Shown here piece after piece: positions 1 through 10,479 of a stretch of DNA of 64,000 bases. The notes below the pieces were generated by a model. That model saw only the letters and a list, made by a program, of their open reading frames with translations, ran no database searches and had not been told where the DNA came from. The stretch spans positions 62,001 through 126,000 of the forward strand of contig JALQBC010000035.1 in assembly GCA_023375675.1 (NCBI GenBank). Direction: 5' to 3'. The translations under genes and the position numbers were made by a program. Origin of the DNA: Cytospora piceicola (Eukaryota > Ascomycota > Sordariomycetes > Diaporthales > Cytosporaceae). The number at the start of each line of letters is the position of its first letter. Position 1 is the stretch's first letter.

Positions 1-495
1 ACAAGTATGTTTGCGACCAGGATATGTATAGAACTGCCATCGCCAAGACCGTATGAATGTTACGACAGCGGCCAGCTCATAGAATAGTGTCAGTGTATCA
101 GTAGCTTGAGTTGTCGAAAGAATGTGAAGCATTGTGAGCCAAGCCGGACAATAAGTTTCGAGTGACGCAGGCCTGATTGTGCACTGTCATTTTGTCTCGG
201 ATCTGCTTCCTTGCCTACATTGTGTCCATTGTCCATAGATAGAATAGGCTGAGGCAGCCTTGGAATCCACGGAGTCGAGACAAGGCCAAGATCAACCACA
301 TCAAAGAACAAAGAACCACTGACAGTCTGTAAAGAGAAAGACTCATGCCGCTCCACAGCCAGGATATAATCACCGAAACTTACCTCTCCGATCTATTTAA
401 AATGCCTCTTCAACTCCCGACGACGCCGGACAACCCCATCTCTCGCCAACAAAGCAGAAAGACAAACATACCACATTTGCCTCCTCCCAAGAAGA
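1..495. other. gene-free left edge
   Basis: I see no coding region with convincing composition on either strand. The last part is probably the promoter of the small gene starting at 496. Confidence 0.5.
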
Positions 496-1162
496 ATGTG
501 TCTCCGCGTCCAGCCCGTCTGCAACGCCTGCGAACACCTCGCAACGACAGAAGAGCTTTTCCCATGCTCCGACTCAGTTTGCAGCTCTGACGAAACCGAG
601 GTCTTCAAGCGGCCCCTCAGCCGTGTGGAGCTCGTCAACATCGTATGCAGCAACCCCGACTGCAACTTGAACCCGGCCCGCATCGAAAGCCTAAACTCAT
701 GGCTGCGGAGCAAGGTGTTGACGATGCAGCAGCGGGGACGGCAGCAGTCGCGGGCGAAGAGCTGCTGGGCCCCTGGAAACAAGCTCCCACAGCTAAACCC
801 CGACAACAGCCTGAGCACGCAGCAGCCGCTACCTTCAATCTTCACAGTTCTGAATAGTGGCTTCTCCAACCCCTTCGCGTCGAACACACCTGCTAGGTCT
901 TTCACCCCGCTTTCCAATCCTTTTGGCAGTGGTGTCACCAAGGCCGGGGTTGCAAGTCAGTCCTTTTCCCGGTGGAGCAGGAAGGTTACATTGACCGTTG
1001 AAGAAAGCGGGAATATTGGCAGTGCCTCGGGAGGTTGCATGGAATTCAGGTGAGGATGGAGGGTTGTTGACGGAGAATATGGTGAGATGGTATAGATAGA
1101 GCCAGAGGTGTTCCTCCGCGGCCCTCCTCCCCTGCAGTGGAATGGAGACCTGGTCATTTTGA
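496..1162 (+). CDS. small Cys-rich protein of unknown function
   Basis: The ATG at 496 opens a 185-codon frame. The N-terminal half carries spaced cysteines (residues 2, 9, 12, 24, 28, 51 and 56, including a CxxC pair), which could form a zinc-ribbon-like fold. The rest is Ser/Pro/Asn-rich and probably disordered. The frame stops at 1051-1053, but that stop lies inside a good splice donor (CAG|GTGAGG at 1050). An acceptor (CTGCAG at 1132-1137) would add a short second exon ending at 1162. I recognise no family. It is followed by the convergent COQ1 gene. The model rests on an open frame and a plausible donor only; the 3' end is the least certain part. Confidence 0.45.
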
Positions 1163-1443
1163 AAATATATGTTTGTCCCAGAAGCCTGCCCACATACTCC
1201 CGCAAGATGCATGGTGTTACACGTTTCCCCACACTTTTCCCGTCCATCACCTACCCTAATCAGAGACATCTATGCTCACGTATCCCAAGTGCAAGTCCGT
1301 CTTCCCACCTGCGCCTCTTCCCCTCGTAGGAGATGGTCTATAGTATATCGTTCGTATCGGTACATTCGACACTGCCCGACCAGAACAAAGCAAGATCGTA
1401 CCCGGGACGATGTCTTCTCACTGGTCACTCATCTGTCGGTGGT

Positions 1444-2971
1444 TTATTTTTTCCTCTGGATGGTCTTCATCGCCATCTCCACCAATCCGTCCTTGGCCTC
1501 ACTGTCCGGGAAATCACGCAGACTGAGGATCGCTTTCTCGATGTAATCCTCGGCCAGAGCTCTCGTCTGCTCAATGCCTTCCGACTCGAGGACCAACTCT
1601 CGCGCCTGTCACATATCTCATGTCAGTATATTAATCCGGCAACCAAGGCGATACATTCGCAGTGTCAAAAACAAAAAGCAAAAAAAGGAGGGAAAACGAG
1701 AAAATACAAGGGATAAAACTTACCCTCACAACGTCCCCGTCGCCGGCGAACTTCCTCCCCACCAGCTCGCCCAGCTCGGGTCTAGTCTTCCAGGCAAACA
1801 GCAGCGGCGCCGTCGCGAGGCCCAGCTCGAGGTCCGCACCGGCCGGCTTGCCCAGGTCCTTGGCGGAGCGGGTGTAGTCCAGCATGTCGTCCACGAGCTG
1901 GAACGCCAGGCCCAGGTTCTTCCCGTAGGCGTAGGCCGCCTCCACGACCTCGGCGCTCGCCCCGCCCAGCAGCGCGGCCGCGCGGCAGCTCTTGGAGATG
2001 AGGGAGGCGGTCTTGAGGTACGTCTTGTCGAGGTAGTACCCCAGGGCCTCCTCGCTCCACTTGGGGCGGGCCTCGTCCTGGGCCGTGTTCTTGAGCTGCA
2101 TGAACTCGCCCTCGACGAGGTTGGCGATGACGGTGGCCAGGAGCTCGACGACCTCGGCGTTGCGCAGGCGCGCGAGCGCGACCGACGCCCGGCCCAGCAT
2201 GAAGTCGCCGGCCAGCACGGCCATCTTGTTGCCGAACTCGAGGTTCGCGCTCGGGGCGCCGCGGCGGCTGACGGAGTGGTCGATGACGTCGTCGTGGAGC
2301 AGGGAGGCGGTGTGGATCAGCTCTGTGATCTCGGCGAGGCGGCGCTGCGAGGGGAGGATGTCGGTCTCGGCAGTGGCGTCGGTTTCGGCCGTCGGGAGGG
2401 CGGAGAGGGAGGCGGTCGTGGAGGGCGTGGTGGAGGGGTTGGCGTCGCGCAGGATGGAGGCCGGGGATATCGAGGCGTCGATGGGTATCGACTGTATCGG
2501 CGAGGCGTCCAGTTGGTTGGGGGGTGGCACCGGGGCCTTGGGGCAGAGGTATGTCGCCCTGCTCATGAGGAGGACTATCAAGGGGCGCATGTGTTTGCCC
2601 TCGGCTTGGGTGTAGTACTTTGCGGCACGGTCGAGTGATGGGTGCCCTGAGCCCAGCAGGTTCCTTATGTTGCCCGTCAGGAACTTCATCTCCTTAGCCA
2701 CTATCCTCAGAGGGTCTACGGTCATGCCATTGGGCTTCGATCTTGACACGGCGTTGGAGACGACATTCTTGGCGACCGCGACAGCTGCGCCAAAGGCCGA
2801 TGACCTCCGGTCTGAAGAGTGGTAGAGGGCTCGTTGTTGACATTGTATCCGTACGTCGAGTGTCTCCTGCCAGAATGGTTGTGTCGTTCGTGGGGCGCGC
2901 AGTAACGAAGAGTTTATTGTTGTCCTGGTGGCACGCGAGACCGGAGCTCCCGACCGGAGCTTGAGTAGCAT
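1444..2971 (-). CDS. COQ1: mitochondrial polyprenyl diphosphate synthase (Coq1-type)
   Basis: Trans-prenyltransferase that builds the polyprenyl side chain of ubiquinone by successive condensation of isopentenyl diphosphate in the mitochondrial matrix. Two exons (2971-1724 and 1605-1444) flank a phase-0 intron with donor GTAAGT and acceptor ACAG, giving 469 residues. Both aspartate-rich motifs are present: DDVID at 227-231 and DDMLD at 361-365. The KHMRP substrate-binding stretch is near 126-130. The first 70 or so residues are rich in Arg, Ser and Ala with few acids, as expected for a mitochondrial presequence. A low-complexity Ser/Thr/Ala/Pro insertion (about 150-205) sits between the KHMRP region and the first DDxxD, as in other fungal Coq1 proteins. 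Very high GC at third positions gives long false frames on the opposite strand. It is divergent from the Vma12-like gene. The family is clear; the exact chain length of the product cannot be read from sequence. Confidence 0.93.
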
Positions 2972-3394
2972 TTCCTCCCGTATTCTCCGTTGGACCGACC
3001 AATTGGCTTTTTCTTTTATATAGCGGTTATGGTCTGAATTATGGGGTCTTCTTGAAGCAATGGGCGTGGGTGTACTGGCAGCGTTGTCGTGGTGGCTGTG
3101 TAGAGTTTATGTGGCTGTCGTCCTCGGTATTTATTTGGTGATGCTTCTTTTCTTTTTTTCGAGCTGCTTACAAGTTAACTGCGCTTATCAATTTTGGGGA
3201 AGGCGGCATGTTGACAGGGATACTCGGATCTTGCCGGCTTGATTATCTGATTGGTTCGTGGCAGGCAATTGTGGACTGTGGCCCACAGTAGAGCATCACC
3301 AGCTTCAAACAATTCAACGTTGAGTTCACGTGGGGCTTGAACATTGGGATGCTTTGTTGCTTTGTGACAAATCCCCGTTCCCTTCCATACCGCC
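2972..3394. promoter_or_regulatory. divergent promoter region COQ1 / VMA12-like
   Basis: This 423-bp spacer lies between two divergently transcribed genes. It contains a T-rich stretch near 3147-3160 and a TTATATAG box near 3016-3023 on the COQ1 side. No defined operator is evident. Confidence 0.45.
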
Positions 3395-4317
3395 ATGGTG
3401 CTCCTCACGATGACGCCTTCCATTGTGGAGGCCATCGTGAAATCGAACGAGGTTCTGCCACAGGAAGAAGCCCAGTCGCCAAATACGGAAGCCAAAGTCG
3501 AGGTCGAAGTCGAAGTCCGAGACGAACCGTCCCTCGACGATCCTGCAGTCGGCAAGCCCATCTCACACGACCAGATCGTGCACCTGTGGAAGCAGTTGAA
3601 GACACTTGATGCAGGAAGCTTCAGTCTAGAGAGTCTCCTTCGAGGCGCGAGGGTCTATACGCCACCTCCTCCTCCCAAACCAGAACAAGTGTGTCCAGGT
3701 CACCTCCTATGCTATGCTGACTTCTCGCCTCGTTACATTCACTAACATGTTTCCCCCCGCTCTAGTCCGCCGAATACAAAGCCCTCATGGCCCGCCTCCG
3801 CCACGATGAAGAGGAGCGCAAATACGAACGCATGGTGTCCTCACCCTCCCACATCGACACACGACCCAGCTTCGGCCAACAGTTCCCCCTCGCCCAGCAG
3901 TTCGCCCAGGTCCATCAACCCTCCAATAAGGCCGACATGGGCGACGACGACGTAACCTTCAATGACGTACACAGGCAGGTGGTGCTGGTCATCAACTTCC
4001 TCGTGTCCATACTCGGAAGCGCTGCGGCCCTGTGGATCCTGGCAAGGTGGTGGGCCACGCCGGCGCGCTTGTTCCTGACCATGGGTGGCAGCTTGCTGGT
4101 GGCGATCGCGGAGGTTGCGGTCTACTCGGCCTACGTGTGGCATCTGGGAGAGGCGAAGAAGCAGGATGTGAAGCTGAAGGAAGTCAAGGAGATTGTTCAG
4201 ACATGGGTGGTCGGTAAGGAGGACGAGGGTGAGAGCAGACAGGTGGGCAAGGCAGAGACGACGGAGGATGTATCGAGTCTGCGCAAGAGAAGGATCAAAG
4301 AGAAGGAGGGAACATAG
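3395..4317 (+). CDS. VMA12: Vma12-like V-ATPase assembly factor
   Basis: Probable ER membrane chaperone for assembly of the V0 sector of the vacuolar H+-ATPase (Vma12/TMEM199 family, the ER-based V-ATPase assembly factor domain). Exons 3395-3688 and 3766-4317 join in phase 0 across a 77-nt intron (GTGTGT...CTCTAG), giving 281 residues. The order is an acidic N-terminus, a helical cytosolic part with the LESLLRGARVY stretch typical of the family, an SAEYKALMARL helix across the junction, then two membrane helices (about 190-212 and 219-243) and a charged Lys/Glu-rich tail ending in an RKRR-like cluster. No signal peptide is seen. The placement rests on the LLRGA/EYKALM segment plus the two-helix hairpin and is fairly secure, but the symbol is assigned by family. 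Confidence 0.8.
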
Positions 4318-4880
4318 TATCGTCAGAGTGATACTTGAAACTTCAGAGCTTCAACAGCAACATGCTGCGAAACGTTAACCGAAATGTGCACTTATAAAGT
4401 CGGTATTCTTGGTGTATGCTGCTACAGATCTGCTGCGACGGTAGCCTCGTAGGAAGCAAGTAGCTGGCTACTTCATCTGAACGTCCCAGACTTCCCCATG
4501 ATCGGAAAAAGAGCTTTCACTGTGTCCAATTCCGCAATCAGCAGAGGCCGTGAAGCTCATAAGCTACCTAGATAACTTGAACCCGCCGTCATTCCGTTTT
4601 TGGGCGATTTGAAGCAGCTCACGGTGTTGCAGTGCTTACGTCATCCGCTACGTACTGGTGGTCTGTGCTCAACCCGCGCGTGGCAACGCTAAAGTGCAAC
4701 GCGTCTTCCCCAAATCGCGGGCGCGTCGTCTCCAAACTGAAGTAAATAGTACTCCTCGATCGCATTCACTTGCATATTGGAACCCCTCCTGCCATATATC
4801 TGTTGTACGAGTCCGAAGTCTTTACCAGAAACACCAACTGCACAAGAGCCAACCTCGCCATACCACTACAGCCACTGGCC
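4318..4880. other. intergenic: 3' end of VMA12-like gene and promoter of zinc-finger gene
   Basis: A 563-bp spacer between two plus-strand genes. I see no further coding potential. The downstream gene starts at the ATG at 4881 in the strong context GCCATGG. Confidence 0.5.
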
Positions 4881-6311
4881 ATGGCCTCCAAGTCTCCCTC
4901 CTCTGCCCCATCAACAAACTCATCATCCGCTTGGAGCAGGCTCGTCCAAATCACCAGAGTCGCATCCAATAACTCGCGACCGCACCCAACCGAATCATCC
5001 AAACCACCCCACAAACTGTCACCTGCACGGCCGGCCAAGAGGCGACGCATTTCAGACTCAACACCCTCACAATGTGCAGCGGGCAAACCTTTTGCGCCGG
5101 CCTCGCGACACAGCGAGACGCAGGCTTCGCGGGCACAATGTAACGAACCCCACATTTTCTATCCTGCAGCAGGCCATGACGAGTGCACAACAGCGTGTCC
5201 TTGTCAGGTGGACGACGTGGACTGTGTGGCAACACCACGGCTCAAGCACGAGATGGATGCTAAAGCACCTGGGGTCGACCTAGGGCAACTTTGGGCTTCT
5301 CAGGGGATTAATGAAGGTCTGGCAAGGCAGACGAAAGAGGACGTATCTGGTTTGGAGATTGAGAAGGCAAGCCTCGATCCCGACAAGCAAATTCCGACTC
5401 CAAAACTACTTGATTCTCCGACCCGGTCATGCGATTCTATCTCTGAGGCCGGTTCGTCCGACCGCGAAGACGATTCTAGTCCACAGCACCAACGAGCAAT
5501 TACCACGTCAAGTCAAGCTCAGCATATGCAAGAGCGCTCAATACATGACATCAGTGCCATATTCGCTCCCAGGAGGCGGCAAGTGTTGTCGAGGATGAAG
5601 CAAACTACACGTCGGATTACTTCGCGAAAACCTCCACTTGCGGCTTTCGACCACGGCGAGGACCGCACGACGGGAGATTCATCCTTGGAGCAGGACGAGG
5701 GACAGAAAGTTGAAGAGAACCCAATGGATAGCGACAGCCCTTCCATCACAGCGACCTCGCCATCCAAGAGCCGCCCACTGCGTGCAGAGGGTCCTGTCGC
5801 CGAGGCGGATCCCGTGTCAGAGACAGAAAACACAAGTGCACTGGCAGCTCTACACGAGGGGTCAAACACCGATGGTGTTGGCTTGCAAGATGGCGACCAG
5901 AATTCGATCAACAAGACGCCAAAGTCAGAGAGACACCAAATCATTTCGACAGTACAGGCCGAAATCAACCAGCTTGTCACGCCGTCTACCTCGCCAACCT
6001 CGAAGTCTGAAAGTCAATTGGGTGAGGATGTGGATGAAATGCCCCAAAAACCGTCCCTGACGACCAAAACCAAGCGACGTCTCAACCTTCACAGCGGTAG
6101 CTACAACAGTCAGCCCGCCCAAAAGAAGCGCAAGACCCCCCCCAAGAAGCAAAGTGCGGTGCAGACGACACTGAGCTTGAACATTGGTGCGGGTGCAGGA
6201 ATGAAAGAGTGCAAGGTGTGTGATACTGTGTACAACCCATTTCACCCTGAAGATGTAAAGGTCCATGCGAAGAGGCATGCTGTCGTATTGAAGAGCGGTG
6301 TGAAGGTATGA
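4881..6311 (+). CDS. Eco1/ESCO-type zinc-finger protein lacking the acetyltransferase domain
   Basis: A 476-residue, single-exon protein. I start it at the ATG at 4881, which has good context, because the in-frame upstream extension contains no ATG. Most of the chain is Ser/Thr/Pro/Glu-rich and probably disordered. The last 50 residues hold a basic KKRKTPPKK stretch, a QTTLSL segment like the one that precedes the finger in cohesin acetyltransferases (possibly a degenerate PCNA-binding motif), and a C2H2 finger (CKVC...HAKRH) of the ESCO type (YNPFHPEDVKVHAKRH). In Eco1/ESCO proteins a GCN5-like acetyltransferase domain follows. Here a stop comes four residues after the finger region, and no frame down to 6721 encodes such a domain. 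The stop sits in a good donor (AAG|GTATGA at 6307), so a short extra exon is possible but not a whole catalytic domain. A nuclear role at replication forks is inference. Confidence 0.72.
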   Translation: MASKSPSSAPSTNSSSAWSRLVQITRVASNNSRPHPTESSKPPHKLSPARPAKRRRISDSTPSQCAAGKPFAPASRHSETQASRAQCNEPHIFYPAAGHDECTTACPCQVDDVDCVATPRLKHEMDAKAPGVDLGQLWASQGINEGLARQTKEDVSGLEIEKASLDPDKQIPTPKLLDSPTRSCDSISEAGSSDREDDSSPQHQRAITTSSQAQHMQERSIHDISAIFAPRRRQVLSRMKQTTRRITSRKPPLAAFDHGEDRTTGDSSLEQDEGQKVEENPMDSDSPSITATSPSKSRPLRAEGPVAEADPVSETENTSALAALHEGSNTDGVGLQDGDQNSINKTPKSERHQIISTVQAEINQLVTPSTSPTSKSESQLGEDVDEMPQKPSLTTKTKRRLNLHSGSYNSQPAQKKRKTPPKKQSAVQTTLSLNIGAGAGMKECKVCDTVYNPFHPEDVKVHAKRHAVVLKSGVKV

Positions 6312-6721
6312 TGGAGTCAGGAGATCATGGATTTTGCTATTGGAGTGGTGAGATGGTCCCTGGTTGGAAATCAATATGTCGTTGCGAGGTGGATGTTTAA
6401 TTTGGTTATGCCTTCAGGACATGGCGTTTAGACTTGGAATAGCGGACTGACTGCATACTGTGAGCACTGGCACCATGAGCGGATGACTTGATAGATACCA
6501 AGAACTGCATAAGGTATGTAAGAACGAAGAATACCCTACGTGCTTAAGAATAAAAATATTTCGCAAATAACCAGCCATATCAGCCAAGGCCCCTACCGGC
6601 CCAATGCCACCCACAAGAGTATCAAGGTCTCCTACCAACAAGTTGATCGCTGGCATATTCTTCTCCGGTCTTATGGGTGAGTGTCGACCACCCGGACCAT
6701 CTTACCACTGAATCCCCAGAC
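6312..6721. other. convergent 3' spacer
   Basis: A 410-bp spacer between convergent genes. I searched it in all plus frames for the missing acetyltransferase domain and found none. An AT-rich stretch near 6545-6570 may serve 3'-end formation. Confidence 0.5.
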
Positions 6722-8020
6722 TCACCCCACAACCGTCGACCCACCCAGCGTCGTCTCACTCATATCTCGGTCAGGATGGTATAGTACCATAGCACCGCCA
6801 TGGGGCTGTTGTTGCAGAGGCAACATGGGCTGTTCTGGATAAACCTGCTGCTGCTGTTCGGGGTAAAACTGCGGCTGTTGTTGAGGGTAAAACTGCGGCT
6901 GCGGCTGGCGTGGCAGCGGGTCTGGCAGGTCGAAGCTCCTCACTGGTCGAACCTGATACATCACCCCTTGTTCATTATACGCTACTAGAGGCCCGGCCCG
7001 CTCAAACTCACTTCCACCATACTCTGCCCCGACAGTAGACGGCGCCGGGTGTTCGGAACCGACACCAGGGACGTCGTGGCCCATATCAACGCTCACAGGT
7101 GGCGGTGGCTGTTGGGGCTGTTGTTGCTGCTGGTAAGGCTGTTCTGGATGCTGCTGGTAAGGCTGCTGGTGTTGGTGTCCGTAAGCTGCTCCACCCATCA
7201 CAACTCCACCCATACTCCCACCACTTCCGTCGTGCCCCATATGGGCGCTTGCGGGTTGCGGGACCTGCGGCGCCATTCCCTCTTCCCGAGGCGGATCGTT
7301 CCCATAAGGATGTACATGGGCACTTGCATGTCCCTGGTGGCCGCCATCAGGCTCTCTCTGGTACGGACGGCCACTGAGGCCGTCCTGCTGGTCACCTCGT
7401 GGAGCTTTGGGCCGGCCAAACCATATGGGCTGCTCTTGGACGCACCGCGCCCATTCTTCGCGGTGCCGGCGCTCGGCGTCCCTTTGCAGCTGCTCCTGCT
7501 CCTCGGGTGACGGCTCCGCCCTCTCTTCCCGATGCGGCTCCTCCCTGTAACGACTGAAAGATCCGCCATGGCCCCTGAGCCTACCGTGATCGCCCTGAGG
7601 ATGATGGCGGGAGGGTTGTTCAGGTGTGTGGTGGGCGTGCCCGTGGTGAGACGGCTCCGCCCTCTCTTCCCGATGCGGCTCCTCCCTGTGACGACTGAAA
7701 GATCCGCCATGGCCCCTGGGCCTACCGTAATCGTCCTGAGGATGATGACGGGAGGGTTGTCCAGGTGTGTGGTGGGCGTGCCCGTGGTGAGACTTCTTGG
7801 TCGACCTTGGAGGCTCTGCATCCATGTACTGAGGTTTCACCCCGCTGAAGAACTGCAGTGCCATGAAGCCACCATGGCCGTTCGTGGGAACAGACTTCTT
7901 CCGTGGCGGTACTCTCCCTCCAGGTATCGAACGCATGTACTGCGGCTCTATTGTTCCTGTATATTCCAGCATCTGGGCAACAGTTCTCCGTTCCAGTTTA
8001 CTGGGGTCCTTGCGTGGCAT
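6722..8020 (-). CDS. His/Gln/Pro-rich low-complexity repeat protein
   Basis: A 432-residue single-exon frame starting at the ATG at 8020-8018. The N-terminus (about 1-70) is ordinary sequence (MPRKDPSKLERRTVAQML...). Residues 77-170 are two tandem 47-residue units rich in His, Arg, Glu and Gly (SHHGHAHHTP...REERAEP). A Glu/Arg-rich helix-like linker follows, then a long Gln/Pro/Tyr/His-rich tail with short FYPQQQPQ and PYQQ repeats. No membrane segment or signal peptide is seen. I recognise no family. The clustered histidines could bind metal ions, and the Q/P tail resembles disordered scaffolding or condensate-forming regions, but both are guesses. The frame is clearly coding because the amino-acid repeats are conserved while third positions differ between the two units. 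Confidence 0.7.
   Translation of the reverse strand: MPRKDPSKLERRTVAQMLEYTGTIEPQYMRSIPGGRVPPRKKSVPTNGHGGFMALQFFSGVKPQYMDAEPPRSTKKSHHGHAHHTPGQPSRHHPQDDYGRPRGHGGSFSRHREEPHREERAEPSHHGHAHHTPEQPSRHHPQGDHGRLRGHGGSFSRYREEPHREERAEPSPEEQEQLQRDAERRHREEWARCVQEQPIWFGRPKAPRGDQQDGLSGRPYQREPDGGHQGHASAHVHPYGNDPPREEGMAPQVPQPASAHMGHDGSGGSMGGVVMGGAAYGHQHQQPYQQHPEQPYQQQQQPQQPPPPVSVDMGHDVPGVGSEHPAPSTVGAEYGGSEFERAGPLVAYNEQGVMYQVRPVRSFDLPDPLPRQPQPQFYPQQQPQFYPEQQQQVYPEQPMLPLQQQPHGGAMVLYHPDRDMSETTLGGSTVVG
7511..7792 (-). repeat. 2 x 141-bp in-frame tandem repeat
   Basis: Two adjacent copies with a period of 141 bp (47 codons) inside the low-complexity gene. On the plus strand the block CTCCCTGTRACGACTG recurs at 7541 and 7682. 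The copies differ at scattered positions, so the duplication is not brand new. Confidence 0.9.
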
Positions 8021-8939
8021 GCTGTGCTGTCTTTTGACCTTTTACAAATTCCTTACGGGGGTATTATGGGTGGGAACTTCTGTGTTAGCAAAATACTGTG
8101 TCTCAGGATCGGATCAGCGATGAGCCAGAGTAGTGATTTGTATTGCGGGGACAATATGTCTGCGACTATCAGCTCGTCTTCAGTTGTCGTTGTTGTTCTG
8201 ACGATGCTTGGGTTGTGTATCTGGTGCAGAGTTTTGGAAAGACTTGGAAGAGCAGCTGGCCGTTGCCTTGAGCCTTTATACCTTTTCTCAGTGCCTTTAC
8301 TCAGAATAACCTCTGACAAAGAATCAACCGTCTGCAAATGACAGAGGACGGCGATTGGTGACTCCCTGGATGCTGTATCTCTCTAAGTTCAGACAGAACC
8401 TATCTGTGACGTGGGGAGTTACGTATATTGAAGTTGGAACTTTTGATTATATAAATGGAAGACGACCTTGTGAGTCCGTGGGAGCTGCATACCTCAGAAG
8501 TGCTGGAAATGGTTTCACTCCTTCTCAGGATTCACCTCAGGTGAATCACCTGGGCAATACATAGTTGCTTGGCCATGTCAGTCCAATATACCGCTGGCAA
8601 TGCCTTTGTATAATTGCGTATATGTATCAAGTGGTACATATTTCCTCGAAAGACATTGTGACTCGAGACACGAACACCGCGAGTCGAAGCTTCTTAGGTC
8701 TCGCTGGGTACTAGTTCACACAGAAATACGATAATAGCGAACTGGACTACTCCAGTTGACCATCAGTCTAATGGATTCTAGACTTGGGTACTCTAGCCTC
8801 ACACTTCTCACCGGGACAAGCTTCTAAGCAGGTAGTTATCGAACTTTCATAAAATTCTGAATGCCTCGGTATGCTATGTACCAGCCAAATCAAGCCATTT
8901 TTAATGCACCAAACACCTTACAAAACCCAACTGACCAAA
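8021..8939. other. intergenic with a 19-bp perfect dyad
   Basis: A 919-bp spacer holding the promoter of the minus-strand repeat-protein gene and the 3' end of the decarboxylase-like gene. At 8529-8547 it has a perfect inverted repeat: GATTCACCT, one central base, AGGTGAATC. No coding region is seen. Confidence 0.5.
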
Positions 8940-10441
8940 CTAGTTCTTGACAACAGCCACCTGGCTCCTGACAGGCACGTTCTCCTTCCTCCCGGGCTCG
9001 GGGAAGCCCTCGACCTTGACGCCGTTCCTGAAGATCAGGCAGTGGGTGGAGCCACCAAAGTGGAACATGCCCGTCTGGTCGCCCTTGTTGACGTGCTGGC
9101 CCTCCTTGACGGTGATGTCGCACGTGGACACCTCGTCCATGCCGACGCCGATGAAGGCCATCAGGCCGATGGCGGGGTTGTCGGCCTCGATGAGGATGAT
9201 GGCGCGGGCCGCCAGGGCGGTCAGGTAGGCCTGGACGGAGCTGATGCCCTGCTTGATCTGGGCCTGGTCCGAGGCGCTGTTGATGTCGCCGAGGTCGTAC
9301 AGCGGCTCGCTGAAGTAGGTGCCGTCGACGACGTAGGCCTTCTTGATGGTGCCCGAGACGGGCGCGTGCCACCTGTGGTAGGACAGCGCCGACAGGAAGG
9401 CCTGGTACACGGTGCCCTTGGCGAACTGGTCCGCCAGGGGGTCGTTGTGGAGCATGTCCTTGATGGAGTAGGGCTGGCCCTTGATCCAGAACTTGTCGTG
9501 CAGCTTGACGTCGCGGGCGACGGCGAAGGGCCGGGACTCGCAGCAGTTGGCGATGACGTTGTCGTCCTCGGGGGACGCGACGGGCCGGGCCGAGTCGTGA
9601 ACCTGGCGCGTGAAGAAGTCGTCCCAGGACGTGTAGCCGTACCTGGGCTTGGAGGGGTCGCAGATGTACATGTCCTCGAACTTGTGGTTGGTCTTGAGGG
9701 GCGCGTTGGCGACCTGCATCAGGTCGCTCTTTGCGTGCTGGCCGAACCAGCCCAGGCGGTGGTCGCCCAGGACTGAGGCGGAGTCGGGGCTCTGGGGTTG
9801 ATGTTAGTGATGAGCAAGAGGACATATGTGGGGCATAAGGATAGGGGAAGGAGACATGAGGGATATGGCGACTTACCTGGAGGTACTTGCCCCACTCGTT
9901 GAGGACCTTCTTCAGCATCCGGTTCACATCAGGGTCCAAGAATGCCGCATGGCCACTTGGTGTCGCCATAACGTAGTCAAAGACGGCACACATCGGCACT
10001 CCCACCATGCCCACACTCTCGGCAGCGTCAGTCCATTCTGGTGCCCGGCCGAAGACGTGGTTCAGGACAGCAAGCATGTGCCCGTAGTCCCGGACTGACT
10101 TGTGCCCAGTAGGGTCCTTGTCATAGGGCTTCTTGGTGGGGACTTCTGTCCACATCTGGGTAAAGAGCATGCGCATGCGGGGTGTGTTCTCGATGAAGTC
10201 CTTGAACTCCTGCAAGACGGGGACGAGCTTCTGGGGGTGCTTGTCGACGTGCTCGGCCTGCTGTTTGAGCCATTCTCTTTGGACCCTTGAGTCGACTGGG
10301 ACCCAGCTGCCGGGCCTGGAGAGGGTTGTTAGCTTTCATGTTCGTGAGACAGCTGATCGTCGTATGATTGGGAGGGGAGACTGACCTGTGAACCTTGTGC
10401 TCATCAGGAATGTGATGCTCGTCTCCGTGTTGCCAAACCAT
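8940..10441 (-). CDS. phosphatidylserine decarboxylase-like pyruvoyl enzyme
   Basis: Member of the PSD-like family, soluble relatives of phosphatidylserine decarboxylase that include amino-acid decarboxylases such as the fungal tryptophan decarboxylase PsiD. Exons 10441-10386, 10315-9877 and 9791-8940 give 448 residues. Introns start GTCAGT and GTAAGT and end CCAG. The N-terminal part (about 15-165) is the helical PSD-associated region. The catalytic part carries SWDDFFTR near 220, a WHAPVSG segment near 306, and HFGGSTHC at about 409-416. GGST at 411-414 matches the LGST/GGST self-cleavage site, where the Ser becomes the pyruvoyl group. No membrane helix or mitochondrial presequence is visible, which argues against the main mitochondrial PSD and for a soluble paralog. 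The substrate cannot be told from sequence. Confidence 0.85.
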
Positions 10442-10455
10442 GATTGCGGTCTGTG

Positions 10456-10479
10456 GTGTGTGTGTGTGTGTGTGTGTGT
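10456..10479. repeat. (GT)n microsatellite
   Basis: A nearly pure GT dinucleotide tract immediately upstream of the start codon of the decarboxylase-like gene, in its 5' UTR or core promoter. Confidence 0.9.

Noticed and set aside
1574..2638. 354-codon plus-strand frame
   Set aside because: It lies antisense to COQ1, is Gly/Arg/Val-rich with no domain, and arises from the high GC at third positions of COQ1.
8871..9776. 301-codon plus-strand frame
   Set aside because: Antisense shadow of the decarboxylase-like catalytic exon; composition dominated by Gly, Val, Asp and Leu.
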